From the NCBI RefSeq assembly GCF_039727615.1, contig NZ_CP152474.1, positions 3,100,001-3,164,000 on the forward strand: a DNA stretch of 64,000 nucleotides. Reading direction: 5' to 3'. A model generated the notes under the pieces. The model saw nothing but the letters and a program-made list of their open reading frames with translations, was not told the DNA's origin and searched no databases. Each line of letters begins with the position of its first letter. Within the stretch, counting starts at the first letter, position 1. Source of the stretch: Leclercia sp. S52. Its GTDB lineage: Bacteria; Pseudomonadota; Gammaproteobacteria; Enterobacterales; Enterobacteriaceae. This document shows positions 7,457 to 17,651 of this stretch, piece by piece. A program made the position numbers and the translations under genes.

Positions 7457-8414
7457 TCATTGATATGTCAGCGTCAGCGTAGCGGTTGAATTAGCTTCAC
7501 CAACGGTGACTGAATTTCTTGTTTGATAATATCGGGCGGTAATAGGAAATGATTCTCTCCCGCCGCTGGATGTTTTTAACGCAAGCCGGGTATTAATAAT
7601 GAGGGGCTTACCGTCATATAATAACTGCACCCCAACGCCTCGCGCGGTATTAGCGTCTCCTTGATTATTTAATGCCATTACGCTGGCATCACTCACATCC
7701 GGATTTTGTTGCCCGTTCAACGTGACATTTATATTGGCAGATTTATCACAATCTAATCCCAGATTCTGGGTGCTGGTTTTTGCAGGCGTAAATCCCGGCT
7801 CTGTGCCAAAATCCGCTTTTGAAACAGTGCCTATCGGGAACGTTAAATTAGGCGTGGTGATTGAACAGGCCACCTGGGTAACGCCCCCGCCGATCATATT
7901 AATGGTCACTGGCGTAATGCCTGATACCGACCAGGTGCCAATTTGCCCGATACTGAATTGGCCTGACTGAATATCGCCCGTTTTATATAATTTATAACTC
8001 ATTGGGGGGAAGATCCACTGAACCTTCACCCGTATTGTCAGAGGATGGCGGATTGTCCAGATATCCCCATGTCAGATCTACCGCAATAGCCACGCCGGGA
8101 ATATTGGTCGCATAAGCATGGGTAATTGATGTCGCTACGCCACCCAGATAAACCATTTTGTAATAGTTAGTGTTGGTACTCTCACTACACTCCAGCAGCT
8201 TCTGGCCTGTCCCCGTTGAACTTGAATATATCACTGAGCCAACGGGTACATCTCTTTGCACAATAATGTTGTTGGGAGAAAAGCTCAGGGTTTGAGGCCC
8301 TTGCCCGTCGGCGAACTGACAGGTTGCAAACACATTAAAGCTGGAGCACCACAATACCATTATTAGCAAGGCGCCAAAGGTTTTAGCGCCGATAATTTTA
8401 TTTGCATATTTCAT
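7457..8414 (-). pseudogene. Two-domain fimbrial tip adhesin, +1 frameshift as written
   Basis: As written the frame breaks in a run of six G at 8004-8009. The upstream half starts at 8414 with a signal peptide (ends NVFATC) and an adhesin-type receptor domain. The downstream half resumes with YKLYKTGDI, the conserved end of FimH-like receptor domains. It continues with a pilin domain (TQVACSITTPNLTFPIG) and ends in the C-terminal strand STATLTLTYQ. Removing one G joins them into a single 318-residue protein, a normal length for a fimbrial adhesin. The start overlaps the usher stop by 17 bases. The receptor is unknown. Confidence 0.86.
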
Positions 8415-10929
8415 TGCTTAACACCACTCCGGAATCAGCTTCCGCTGCATGAAGCACATAATTAACCCGGCATTGTTCATTCGCCTCCAGGCCCCAACGA
8501 GCCATTAGCGCGCCGCTGTTTTCCAGCCCGGTCAGGTAGACCTGACCCTGATCCCCCACAATAAATCCGGCGGAATTTTTGTCTGTGGCAAGGGTCACCG
8601 TGGCCCCGAAGGGAACGGGTTGTCCATTTTCCCGTGTCAGGGTCATTAATACGCGAGTCCCCACGTTGGCGATATATTTCGCTCTGACCACCGCCCCGCG
8701 CGTGGGAATGACAGTCTGGGTCGTTAATTGCAGCTCAACATCGTCAGGGAGCGTTTCCGTATCCAGGCTCAGGCTATTCTTGCGATACGGCGACACGTTG
8801 CTGGCAACGGTATAACCGCGAAAATCGGTTTTCACGCCGGTCTGGCCCGTGACGCCCACGCCCGGGGCGCCCGGGGCTTTTATCAGCGCAATGGTTTCGC
8901 CAAAAGGTTGCGCCAGCGTCACGCCGTTTGCGTGAACCAGAACACCGCCATTGAGGCCATAGTTCATGCGTTGCATGTTTTCGTCAGTGCTGTAGCCGCC
9001 GGTCACTTCGCCATAGGTTCCGTGATAATCAGTGCTAAGATTACCGGTATGACCCGCTCCGTCATTGCCATACCCTTGCTGCACGCTCCAGCTCAGGGCA
9101 TTTTCCTGCAGCGCCGTGCCGCTCAGACCCACCGTATGGGTTGTGTCCCCTTTCTTGCTGGTATTCAGACTGTAGCTGGCCCAGGTATTACTGAGGAATC
9201 GATCTAAAGGAATACTGACATTGAAAGCCAGGATCCGATCTTTATCGTAGGTTTTCCCGCCGCTGCCCTCTGCGCTCGCATTGTTGCTGGAGGTATAACT
9301 CAGCCCCCAGGTGATGCCGTTCCACGCATTGTTATAGCTGACGCTGTACGAGCTCATCGTCTTGTCAGCATTCCAGTACGCTTCCCGAATTGCGCTGCCG
9401 GTGAGAGAGCCGAAGGCGGGACCCAGCGTCTGACTGAGCGTCACTTCAGCGCGGTTACGCCGATGATCCTGCAACGAATCGCTCGCGCTGTCGGCGTCCA
9501 GCACTTCCTGCATGCCGTAATAGCCCGCGGTAGAGTAGCGATAGCTGGTCGCCGAGAAGTTGGTTCCGGTATCGGTAAAGTTTTTGCTGTAGCGCACGCG
9601 CCAGGCTTGCCCGCTCGTTTTGCTCCTCTTCTCAGGGCTCGACCAGGCCTGGGTAACATCCACGGACAACGCGCCGAATTCCCCCATATTATTACCGACG
9701 CCGATAGCAGAGGACTGATACGGACTGGACGCCTGTATTCCGCCATAAAGCGTGAAGCCCTTCGGCAGACCATAAATGGCGGTTCCCTGCATCAACGGGC
9801 GTTTTTCCACCTGGCTGTCACTGGGACGATACTGGCCGCCCGTCAGACTGTATTTCAGTCGCCCTTCTCGCTGCAGAACAGGCACAGAGGCATAGGGCAC
9901 CACAAACTCATGCTCGCTGCCGTCCGCTTCTTTAACGGTAACATTTAAATCACCGGCACCACCGGTCGGGTACATATCGGTAATTTCAAACGCGCCCGGG
10001 GCAACGTAGCTCTGGTAGATGATGTAGCCATTCTGGCGGATAACCACCTGAGCGTTGCTACGCGCAATGCCGCGCACCACGGGCGCATAACCTTTCTGAC
10101 TATCCGGCAGCATCTCATCGTCGGAGGCCAGTTGACCGCCGCGAAAGGGGATACTGTCAAAGACGTCGGAAGGCGATGAACTGTCGCCGAGCGTCAGCTG
10201 GCTTTTCAAAGGGATTATGTTGCGCTGGGCATAGGTGTAAACCGAATCCCACTGCGCCTTGCCGTCGGTATCGCGGCGCCAGGTGCTGTAATTACGCAGA
10301 CGCCAGGGGCCAATATTGATTCCCGGACGCAGGTTCGCGTACTGGCTATGACTGTTGTTCGTCGTGCTATTTCTGCCCCAGGTGTTATCGCCGCTGATGC
10401 TGTAGTTCAGCAGCAAAGCATTAATCCCTTCGTCCCACATTTCCGGTGCGACATAGCCGCGCGCCTGCGAAGTGAGTGCTGCCTGCGGAAAACTCAACAG
10501 CAGTTTTTGCGCACCAAAGATAAAATCGGCAGACGCCTGAGGAATGGCGGCTAAATTTGCGCATTCGCCTTCTTTATCGAGATCGGGAAAGCGATCGGTT
10601 TTGACCCCATAACTTTGCAGCAAACCTGACGACAGGCAAGGCTGGAGGCTATGATCACCCTGCGTGGTTGCAACCGACCTGAATTCAATTTCCCGGGTAT
10701 CTACCGTCTGATCGTTAACGACCACCTCAACGCGATATTTACCCGGCACCTGCGCGCCACGCGCAAAGGAGGAAAGATCGACGCCTTTCATGGAGGGATC
10801 ACCTACTTCAAGCAGTGCCGGATTAAAATACTCCTCGGCACAGGCGCTCTGCATTACACCGGGCAACGCCAGTGCAATCAAAAAGGCCAGACGAGCCGGT
10901 GGAAACGAGGAGTATAATATTGTGCGCAT
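8398..10929 (-). CDS. Fimbrial outer-membrane usher (FimD family)
   Basis: An 843-residue usher with a signal peptide ending near SACAEE. The N-terminal chaperone-binding domain begins YFNPALLEVGD. The long beta-barrel includes a plug region and the PVVRGIARSNAQVVIRQNGY usher signature (usual GxAxSxAxVxVxQNG form). The C-terminal domains end with paired cysteines. It assembles and exports pilus subunits delivered by the chaperone. It lies between the chaperone and adhesin genes, nine bases after the corrected chaperone stop. Full length, no internal break. Confidence 0.94.
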   Translation of the reverse strand: MRTILYSSFPPARLAFLIALALPGVMQSACAEEYFNPALLEVGDPSMKGVDLSSFARGAQVPGKYRVEVVVNDQTVDTREIEFRSVATTQGDHSLQPCLSSGLLQSYGVKTDRFPDLDKEGECANLAAIPQASADFIFGAQKLLLSFPQAALTSQARGYVAPEMWDEGINALLLNYSISGDNTWGRNSTTNNSHSQYANLRPGINIGPWRLRNYSTWRRDTDGKAQWDSVYTYAQRNIIPLKSQLTLGDSSSPSDVFDSIPFRGGQLASDDEMLPDSQKGYAPVVRGIARSNAQVVIRQNGYIIYQSYVAPGAFEITDMYPTGGAGDLNVTVKEADGSEHEFVVPYASVPVLQREGRLKYSLTGGQYRPSDSQVEKRPLMQGTAIYGLPKGFTLYGGIQASSPYQSSAIGVGNNMGEFGALSVDVTQAWSSPEKRSKTSGQAWRVRYSKNFTDTGTNFSATSYRYSTAGYYGMQEVLDADSASDSLQDHRRNRAEVTLSQTLGPAFGSLTGSAIREAYWNADKTMSSYSVSYNNAWNGITWGLSYTSSNNASAEGSGGKTYDKDRILAFNVSIPLDRFLSNTWASYSLNTSKKGDTTHTVGLSGTALQENALSWSVQQGYGNDGAGHTGNLSTDYHGTYGEVTGGYSTDENMQRMNYGLNGGVLVHANGVTLAQPFGETIALIKAPGAPGVGVTGQTGVKTDFRGYTVASNVSPYRKNSLSLDTETLPDDVELQLTTQTVIPTRGAVVRAKYIANVGTRVLMTLTRENGQPVPFGATVTLATDKNSAGFIVGDQGQVYLTGLENSGALMARWGLEANEQCRVNYVLHAAEADSGVVLSNEICK

Positions 10930-10938
10930 AATGAGTTT

Positions 10939-11617
10939 TTAAATAGCGGCGTGATGGGTCGGTCCGACGCCACCAAAGTCATTGATCAGTTTGAATGTGA
11001 CAGGGCCAGCGCTGACGCCCGCCGGGAGCGAAAACGTCGCCGATGCCCCCCGGGGCTACATAGGTCGGTTCAGGCACGCTTTTTCCCGCGACGGTAATCT
11101 CGTTAAAATTCATATAATAATTTCCCGGATTACTTACCGAAATACGGTTCGCCGCTATTTTCCAAATCAGTTGTTTCGCGAAATCTTCTGGATCATTTCT
11201 TTTCAAGGAAACCGGGCGATAAATTAATTTGATGCGTGTTTTCACCGCAATCTGAAGCGAATTGGCTTTTTTCTCTGCTGCAGGAATGGCCTTGATATTC
11301 AACCAGTACATGGATTCTTTATTGTCCGGCACATTCCCGGCACGGACTATTCTCATCACATTCTCCTGACCGCGATCCAGTCGGTACAGTGGAGGTGTAA
11401 TAATAAAGGGGATTTTCCCGGCGATATTGTCCTGGTTTTCAAACCATGACTGAATAAGATAAGGCACGTTATCCGGATTTGAAACGCCGATTGCCGCTTC
11501 CTTTTTTCCGCCATCGTAAATCACGCGCGTTCCGCCGATATTAATGCCCGCGTGGACTGACGATACGCAAAATAGCACCAGCAAACCTGGCAAAAGGTTA
11601 TTCCAGAAACGTTTCAT
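10939..11617 (-). CDS. Periplasmic fimbrial chaperone (PapD/FimC family), C-terminal frameshift as written
   Basis: First gene of the fimbrial operon. A signal peptide ends at VHAGIN, followed by the two Ig-like domains of PapD-type chaperones: YLIQSWFEN, FIITPPLYRL, and ESMYWLNIKAIP with the conserved Pro. As written the frame shifts in a six-C run at 11046-11051 after PTYVAPGG and ends early at residue 212. Removing one base gives ASATFSLPAG, a continuous second domain and a stop at 10939, for 225 residues. That is the family norm and places the end nine bases from the usher start. In the pathway it caps pilins by donor-strand complementation. Confidence 0.9.
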
Positions 11618-11740
11618 AAAAAACCTGTGGCTTTAATAAGCTGATAAATAAGTCGAGAGAGTATTTATCTTTTCATCAATGCCAACAATGAAAACTCAGC
11701 GTACTTTTATGCTCACAGATGCTTTACCTGCATAAAACGC

Positions 11741-11773
11741 AAAAGCCCGCTTAAGTTGCCTTAAGCGGGCTTG
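11741..11773 (-). terminator. Rho-independent terminator of ldtA
   Basis: A hairpin GCCCGCTTAAG / CTTAAGCGGGC followed on the minus strand by TTTTGCG, just past the ldtA stop. It uses the same stem as the tRNA-Asn terminators. The 11618-11740 stretch between the chaperone start and this hairpin presumably holds the fimbrial promoter; I see no clear boxes. Confidence 0.82.
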
Positions 11774-11791
11774 TTACTTTTACCGTCTGGC

Positions 11792-12745
11792 TTACTGGCT
11801 CGACGTCATCATCAGCGGCGTCGTGTGGGCACCAAAACTGACGTTTACCGGCATGCCCGACCGGCGCTCCAGCGCTCCGCTGACCCGCACGGCATCCACG
11901 TCCGCCCCGTTGAGCTGCGCGCGTAACCCCGGCGTTATCGGCAGCGGCACTTTATTTGTGGATTCAAACTCCGCGCGGTTACGCGACAACGGTTCGTGGA
12001 CCTCTACCCAGCGGCTGCCGTCCGGCTCGGTGGTCACTTTCACCGGCTGATCGATCAGCTGCACGCGCGTCCCGACCGGGACGTTATCAAACAGGTACTT
12101 AATATCGTCGTTGCGCAGACGGATACAGCCCTGGCTGACGCGCAGCCCGATGCCAAAGTTCGCATTGGTACCGTGGATGGCATACAGCCTGCCGATATAA
12201 AGGGCGTACAACCCCATAGGATTATCCGGGCCTGCGGGAACAAAGGCGGGCAGCGTCTTGCCCTCTTTAGCATAGGCGCGACGGGTGTTCGGGGTTGGTG
12301 ACCAGGTAGGCCCGTCCTGCTTGCGCTCAACGGCGGTAACCCAGTTACGCGGCGTCTCCCGCCCGGCTTCACCAATGCCAATCGGGAAGATCTCCACGGT
12401 ATTGCTGCCCGGGGGATAATAGTACAGACGCATTTCCGCCACGTTCACCACAATGCCCTCCCGCACCGTCGGCGGCAGGATGATCTGCTGGGGCACCACC
12501 AGCTGCGAGCCGGATTTCGGTAAAAACGGATCGGCTCCCGGGTTAGCCTCCAGCATATTGCTCAGCCCCTGCCCGTACTGCGCCGCAAAGGCTTCAAGCG
12601 GCAACCTGTTGTCAGCCGGAACGGTGATCGTCTGTGGGCTGCCCACCAGACGACTCCCTTCAGGTGGCAATGGATAGCTCACCGCCAGCGCACTCTGACT
12701 GACCAGTAATGCTGCAAAACAGCCTAAAATAGTCCTGGGACGCAT
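11792..12745 (-). CDS. ldtA: LdtA (ErfK), L,D-transpeptidase
   Basis: A 317-residue periplasmic enzyme with a signal peptide (cleavage near SALAVS) and a LysM-like segment around residues 40-85. The YkuD catalytic domain contains [11 protein letters not shown] (His191) and the active-site motif SQGCIRLRN with catalytic Cys207. Known ErfK-type enzymes attach Braun lipoprotein to meso-diaminopimelate of peptidoglycan. It is transcribed divergently from shiA across a 237-base gap in which I see no distinctive site. Confidence 0.94.
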   Translation of the reverse strand: MRPRTILGCFAALLVSQSALAVSYPLPPEGSRLVGSPQTITVPADNRLPLEAFAAQYGQGLSNMLEANPGADPFLPKSGSQLVVPQQIILPPTVREGIVVNVAEMRLYYYPPGSNTVEIFPIGIGEAGRETPRNWVTAVERKQDGPTWSPTPNTRRAYAKEGKTLPAFVPAGPDNPMGLYALYIGRLYAIHGTNANFGIGLRVSQGCIRLRNDDIKYLFDNVPVGTRVQLIDQPVKVTTEPDGSRWVEVHEPLSRNRAEFESTNKVPLPITPGLRAQLNGADVDAVRVSGALERRSGMPVNVSFGAHTTPLMMTSSQ

Positions 12746-12982
12746 TATTCCCTTCCTCTGTCACTCCACGTATCTGACAAGCATAGCCTTGCTGTTGCGT
12801 TTATAGCCAGATAACAAATCATCATGTCGATAAATATCACCCGTTTAGCTCACGCCGGGATAAAAACGTTTTCAGCTGTCCGCTGTCGGGGTAGTCTCAT
12901 ACCCGTCGCTATTTTCAGGCGACCGCAATGTGAGTGATCTTCTTCCTATACCTATAAGAAAATAACGTCAGACAGGACCACT

Positions 12983-14294
12983 ATGGACACCACCCTCGCT
13001 TCCTCGTCCCCGGACGGGGCCATACCATCGCTCAATCGCGCGCGCCGCGCGGCCCTCGGCAGCTTTGCCGGGGCGGTAGTCGACTGGTACGATTTTCTGC
13101 TGTACGGCATTACCGCCGCGCTGGTCTTTAACCGCGAATTTTTCCCGCAGATCAGCCCGGCGATGGGCACGCTCGCCGCCTTTGCTACTTTTGGCGTCGG
13201 CTTTCTGTTTCGCCCGCTCGGCGGGGTGATCTTCGGTCACTTTGGCGACAAGCTGGGCCGCAAGCGGATGCTGATGCTAACGGTGTGGATGATGGGCATC
13301 GCCACCGCGCTGATTGGTATCCTGCCCTCGTTTGCTACGATTGGCTGGTGGGCGCCGGTTCTGCTGGTCACCCTGCGCGCCGTTCAGGGCTTCGCCGTCG
13401 GCGGCGAATGGGGCGGCGCGGCGCTGCTGTCGGTGGAAAGCGCCCCGGCACGTAAAAAAGCCTTCTACAGCAGCGGCGTGCAGGTGGGATATGGCGTTGG
13501 TCTGCTGCTCTCCACCGGGCTGGTCTCGCTGATCAGCACCTTCTCGACCGACGAGCAGTTTCTGAGCTGGGGCTGGCGGATCCCGTTCCTGTTCAGCATC
13601 GTGCTGGTGCTGGGTGCTTTGTGGGTGCGTAAAGGGATGGACGAGTCCGCCGAATTCGAGCAGCAGCGTCAGCAACCTGCAGAGAAGCGCCGCCTGCCGG
13701 TGATGGATGCGCTGATCCGCCATCCGGGGGGCCTTTCTGAAAATCATCGCCCTGCGCCTGTGCGAGCTGCTGACCATGTATATCGTCACGGCCTTTGCCC
13801 TGAGCTACTCCACCCAGAACCTCGGCCTGCCCCGCGAGCTGTTTCTCAATATTGGCCTGCTGGTGGGCGGCATCAGCTGCCTGACCATCCCCTGCTTTGC
13901 CTGGCTGGCAGACCGCTTTGGCCGCCGCCGGGTCTATATTACCGGCGCGCTAACCGGGGCCCTCAGCACCTTCCCGTTCTTTATGGCCCTTGAAGCCCAG
14001 TCGGTATTCTGGATTGTGGTGTTCGCTATCCTGCTGGCAAATATCGCCCATGACATGGTGGTGTGCGTCCAGCAGCCGATGTTCACCGAGATGTTTGGTG
14101 CCAGCTACCGCTACAGTGGCGCGGGTGTCGGCTATCAGGTGGCGAGCGTGGTCGGCGGCGGGTTTACGCCCTTTATTGCCGCCGCGCTGGTGACCTTCTC
14201 CGGCGGCGACTGGCACAGCGTGGCCATCTATCTGCTGGCCGGTTGTCTGCTCTCTGCCGCCACGGCGTTGCTGATGAAACAGGCTTCATCCTGA
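12983..14294 (+). pseudogene. shiA: ShiA shikimate transporter, +1 frameshift as written
   Basis: A major facilitator superfamily metabolite:H+ symporter. The N-terminal half reads AALGSFAGAVVDWYDFLLYG and carries the GHFGDKLGRKRML loop motif and the RAVQGFAVGGEWGGA helix. The frame shifts in a run of six G at 13726-13731. With five G the protein continues HPGAFLKIIALRLCELLT into the C-terminal half (second loop WLADRFGRRRVY) and gives 436 residues, the ShiA length. As written the first half ends at 13993 and the second half could only restart internally, so a functional 12-helix transporter would not form. Confidence 0.9.
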
Positions 14295-14364
14295 TACTTT
14301 TGTTTCACATCCAGGTGACATACTATCGGTGAACGCCGTACACCTGTGGAACAAGGAGACAGAG

Positions 14365-15819
14365 ATGAATAATAAGGGCTCCAGCCTGACCCCGGCTCAG
14401 GCACTGGATATGCTGGATGCGCTGTACGACCAGGCAGTTAACGCCCTGCGCAGCGCCATCAGCGAGTATATTAAAGACGGAACGCTCCCCGATGCAGAGG
14501 CCAGAATGAATGGCCTCTTTGTTTATCCATCACTTTCAGTGACCTGGGATGGTAGCGCCACCAATACGCCGAAGACCCGCGCCTATGCGCGCTTTACCCA
14601 CGCCGGATGCTATTCCACCACCGTGACCCGCCCGACGCTGTTTCGCCCGTATCTGGAAGAGCAGCTGACGCTGCTGTATCAGGATTACGGCGCCCACATC
14701 ACCGTGGAGCCGTCGCGCCATGAAATCCCCTATCCGTACGTTATTGACGGCTCAGAGCTGACGCTGGACCGCTCCATGAGCGCGGGCCTGACGCGTCACT
14801 TCCCGACTACCGAGCTGTCGCAGATCGGCGATGAGACCGCCGACGGGATCTACCATCCGGCGGAGTTTTCCCCGCTGTCGCACTTTGACGCCCGCCGCGT
14901 CGATTTTTCGCTGGCGCGCCTGCGTCACTACACCGGTACCCCGGCAGAACATTTCCAGCCGTTCGTGCTGTTCACCAACTACACCCGCTATGTGGATGAG
15001 TTTGTGCGCTGGGGCTGCAGCCAGATCCTCGATCCGGACAGCCCGTACATCGCCCTCTCCTGCGCGGGTGGGATCTGGATCACCGCCGAAACCGAAGCCC
15101 CGGAACAGGCCATCTCCGACCTGGCGTGGAAGAAGCACCAGATGCCGGCCTGGCACCTGGTGACCGCCGACGGTCAGGGCATTACCCTGATCAACATCGG
15201 CGTGGGCCCGTCGAACGCCAAAACCATCTGCGATCACCTCGCGGTGCTACGACCGGACGTCTGGCTGATGATTGGCCACTGCGGCGGGCTGCGTGAAAGC
15301 CAGCTGATTGGCGATTACGTGCTGGCCCACGCTTACCTGCGTGACGACCACGTGCTGGATGCGGTGCTGCCGCCGGACATCCCGATCCCGAGCATTGCCG
15401 AAGTGCAGCGGGCGCTGTACGACGCCACTAAAGAGGTGAGCGGCATGCCGGGCGAAGAAGTTAAGCAGCGTCTGCGCACCGGGACGGTGGTCACTACCGA
15501 CGACCGGAACTGGGAACTGCGGTATTCGGCGTCGGCGCTGCGCTTTAACTTAAGCCGCGCGGTGGCTATTGATATGGAGAGCGCGACCATTGCTGCCCAG
15601 GGTTATCGCTTCCGCGTGCCTTACGGCACCCTGCTGTGCGTCTCGGATAAGCCGCTGCACGGCGAAATTAAGCTCCCCGGACAGGCGAACCGTTTTTACG
15701 AGGGGGCGATCTCCGAGCACCTGCAGATTGGCATTCGCGCCATCGACCTGCTGCGTGCCGAGGGGGATAAGTTGCACTCGCGTAAATTGCGTACCTTCAA
15801 CGAGCCGCCGTTCCGCTAA
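14365..15819 (+). CDS. amn: Amn, AMP nucleosidase
   Basis: 484 residues from ATG 14365, which follows an AAGGAGA ribosome site; an in-frame ATG at 14329 lies upstream of that site and is rejected. The N-terminal domain is specific to AMP nucleosidase. The C-terminal phosphorylase-like domain includes NIGVGPSNAKTICDHLA, the IGHCGGLRES nucleobase/ribose pocket and AIDMESATIAAQGYRFRVP. The enzyme hydrolyses AMP to adenine and ribose 5-phosphate. It follows shiA in the same direction, as in E. coli, and ends in the highly conserved RKLRTFNEPPFR. Confidence 0.97.
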   Translation: MNNKGSSLTPAQALDMLDALYDQAVNALRSAISEYIKDGTLPDAEARMNGLFVYPSLSVTWDGSATNTPKTRAYARFTHAGCYSTTVTRPTLFRPYLEEQLTLLYQDYGAHITVEPSRHEIPYPYVIDGSELTLDRSMSAGLTRHFPTTELSQIGDETADGIYHPAEFSPLSHFDARRVDFSLARLRHYTGTPAEHFQPFVLFTNYTRYVDEFVRWGCSQILDPDSPYIALSCAGGIWITAETEAPEQAISDLAWKKHQMPAWHLVTADGQGITLINIGVGPSNAKTICDHLAVLRPDVWLMIGHCGGLRESQLIGDYVLAHAYLRDDHVLDAVLPPDIPIPSIAEVQRALYDATKEVSGMPGEEVKQRLRTGTVVTTDDRNWELRYSASALRFNLSRAVAIDMESATIAAQGYRFRVPYGTLLCVSDKPLHGEIKLPGQANRFYEGAISEHLQIGIRAIDLLRAEGDKLHSRKLRTFNEPPFR

Positions 15820-15837
15820 TCATAAAAAAGGAAAGTT

Positions 15838-17604
15838 ATGCAAACCACATCCCCGCTCTCTGCCCTGCGCCAGTGGCTGGAAACCCAGGCGCTGGACGGC
15901 ATCATCGTGCCGCGTACCGATGCCTTTCAGAGCGAATATTGCCACCCTCATGACGATGTTCTCGCCTGGCTGACCGGTTTTGACGGCTCGGCGGGCCACG
16001 CTCTGATCCTGCGCGATCGCGCCCTGTTGTTTGTCGACGGACGCTATCAGGTGCAGGCCCGCGAACAGGTCGATCTGGCTGAGATTGAGATCCTCCATCT
16101 GCACAACGATCCGCTGGCGGAGTGGCTGGATCGGCACGTCGAAGCGGGTACCCGGATTGCGTTTGAAGCGCTGCTGATGACCAACGCCCAGTATGAGGCG
16201 CTGAACGCCAGCCATTGCGAACCGATCGCCCTGAACGATTCGCCGTTCGACAACCTGTGGCACGATCGCCCGGCCCCGCCCGTCGGTGCGATCCGCGAAA
16301 TGCCGGTTGAGATCAGCGGCGAGAGCAGTGCCGACAAACGCCAGCGCGTCGCCGCCCTCCTTGCCCGGCAGAATGCCGATTATCTGGCTATCACCCAGCC
16401 GGACAACATTGCCTGGCTGCTGAACGTGCGCGGCAGCGATATTCCGATGAGCCCGGTACCGAACTCGTTTGCCCTGCTGAGCCGCGACGGCGCGGTGGAG
16501 TGGTTTGTTACGCCAGAGAAAACCACCGGGCTCTCCGCATCGCTGCTGGAGAGCCTGACGCAGGCCCCTGAAGCCGATTTTCTGTCGCGCAGCCAGCTGC
16601 TGTGCGCGGGTAAACGGGTGATGGTGGATGCCGATTCAGCGCCTGTCGCCCTGCGCTTTGCCGTTGAGCCGCACGGGGAGATCGTCTGGCACGCCAATCC
16701 GATCACCGCCATGAAAGCGCATAAAAACCCGACCGAGCTGGCGGGCTACCGCGACAGCCACCAGCAGGATGGCGTGGCATGGGTCAACTTCCTGGCCTGG
16801 CTGGCGCAGGAGGTACCGCGTCGCGAGGCTGCGGGCAATCCGCTTACCGAGCTGGAAGCGCAGGCCCAGCAGCTGGCGTTCCGCCAGCAGCGGCCGGGCT
16901 TTATCGAGCAGAGTTTTGCCACTATTTCCGCCTCGGCCAGCAATGCGGCGATGTGTCATTACCACTCCAGCGAGCAGACCAATGCCGCCATTACCCGCGG
17001 CCATTTTTATCTGAACGATTCCGGCGGTCAGTACCACAATGGCACCACCGACGCCACGCGCACCCTGGCCTTCGGCCCGCTGAGCGCCCAGTGTCGTCTG
17101 CACTACACCGCGGTGCTGAAAGGCTTTTTATCGCTTATCTCGCTGCAGTTCCCTTCCGGCACCTGCGGACATCAGATTGATGCTTTTGCGCGGCGCGGGC
17201 TGTGGGAGCTGGGGCTCGATTTTGATCACGGTACCGGACACGGCGTGGGCCATCAGTTGCTGATCCATGAGAACCCGCAGCGTATCGCGAAGAAGGTCAA
17301 TCCGTGGCCGCTGGTGGCGGGCAATATCATCACCATCGAGCCAGGCTATTATCTGGCCGATGAGTATGGGATCCGCATTGAAAATCAGGTGGAGATTGTG
17401 GAGAGCCGGCCGGGCTTCTGCCGCTTCGCGTCCCTGACCCTGGCACCGATCGACCTGAGCCAGGTGGAGCTGCATCTGCTGAGCGAAAAAGAGATCCAGT
17501 GGCTGGATGCGTATCACCAGCAGGTACGCGAGACGCTCTCGCCGCACGTTAACAGCGATGCACGTGCATGGCTGGTTGCGGCGACGGCACCGGCACACAG
17601 GTAG
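15838..17604 (+). CDS. M24-family aminopeptidase P (Xaa-Pro aminopeptidase)
   Basis: 588 residues with the three-domain layout of the long aminopeptidase P type: two creatinase-like N-terminal domains (about 1-140 and 160-290) and a C-terminal pita-bread metallopeptidase. Metal ligands are visible as Asp394 and Asp405 (DSGGQYHNGTTDATRT), His468 (DHGTGHGVGH), Glu501 (ITIEPGYY) and Glu515 (GIRIENQ). No signal peptide, so probably cytosolic. It should remove N-terminal residues preceding proline. The ATG follows AAAGGAAAG 18 bases after amn, so it may share its transcript. K-12 has yeeN in this slot instead. Confidence 0.9.
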   Translation: MQTTSPLSALRQWLETQALDGIIVPRTDAFQSEYCHPHDDVLAWLTGFDGSAGHALILRDRALLFVDGRYQVQAREQVDLAEIEILHLHNDPLAEWLDRHVEAGTRIAFEALLMTNAQYEALNASHCEPIALNDSPFDNLWHDRPAPPVGAIREMPVEISGESSADKRQRVAALLARQNADYLAITQPDNIAWLLNVRGSDIPMSPVPNSFALLSRDGAVEWFVTPEKTTGLSASLLESLTQAPEADFLSRSQLLCAGKRVMVDADSAPVALRFAVEPHGEIVWHANPITAMKAHKNPTELAGYRDSHQQDGVAWVNFLAWLAQEVPRREAAGNPLTELEAQAQQLAFRQQRPGFIEQSFATISASASNAAMCHYHSSEQTNAAITRGHFYLNDSGGQYHNGTTDATRTLAFGPLSAQCRLHYTAVLKGFLSLISLQFPSGTCGHQIDAFARRGLWELGLDFDHGTGHGVGHQLLIHENPQRIAKKVNPWPLVAGNIITIEPGYYLADEYGIRIENQVEIVESRPGFCRFASLTLAPIDLSQVELHLLSEKEIQWLDAYHQQVRETLSPHVNSDARAWLVAATAPAHR

Positions 17605-17614
17605 TCTGGCTGAC

Positions 17615-17637
17615 GCCCTCACCCACCGGGTGAGGGC
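17615..17637. repeat. Perfect inverted repeat after the M24 peptidase gene
   Basis: GCCCTCACCC and GGGTGAGGGC around a 3-base loop, immediately after the stop codon. It resembles a REP-like palindrome and has no clear T run, so it may be an mRNA-stabilising or weak termination element. Confidence 0.6.
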
Positions 17638-17651
17638 GAACCTGAAAAAGC

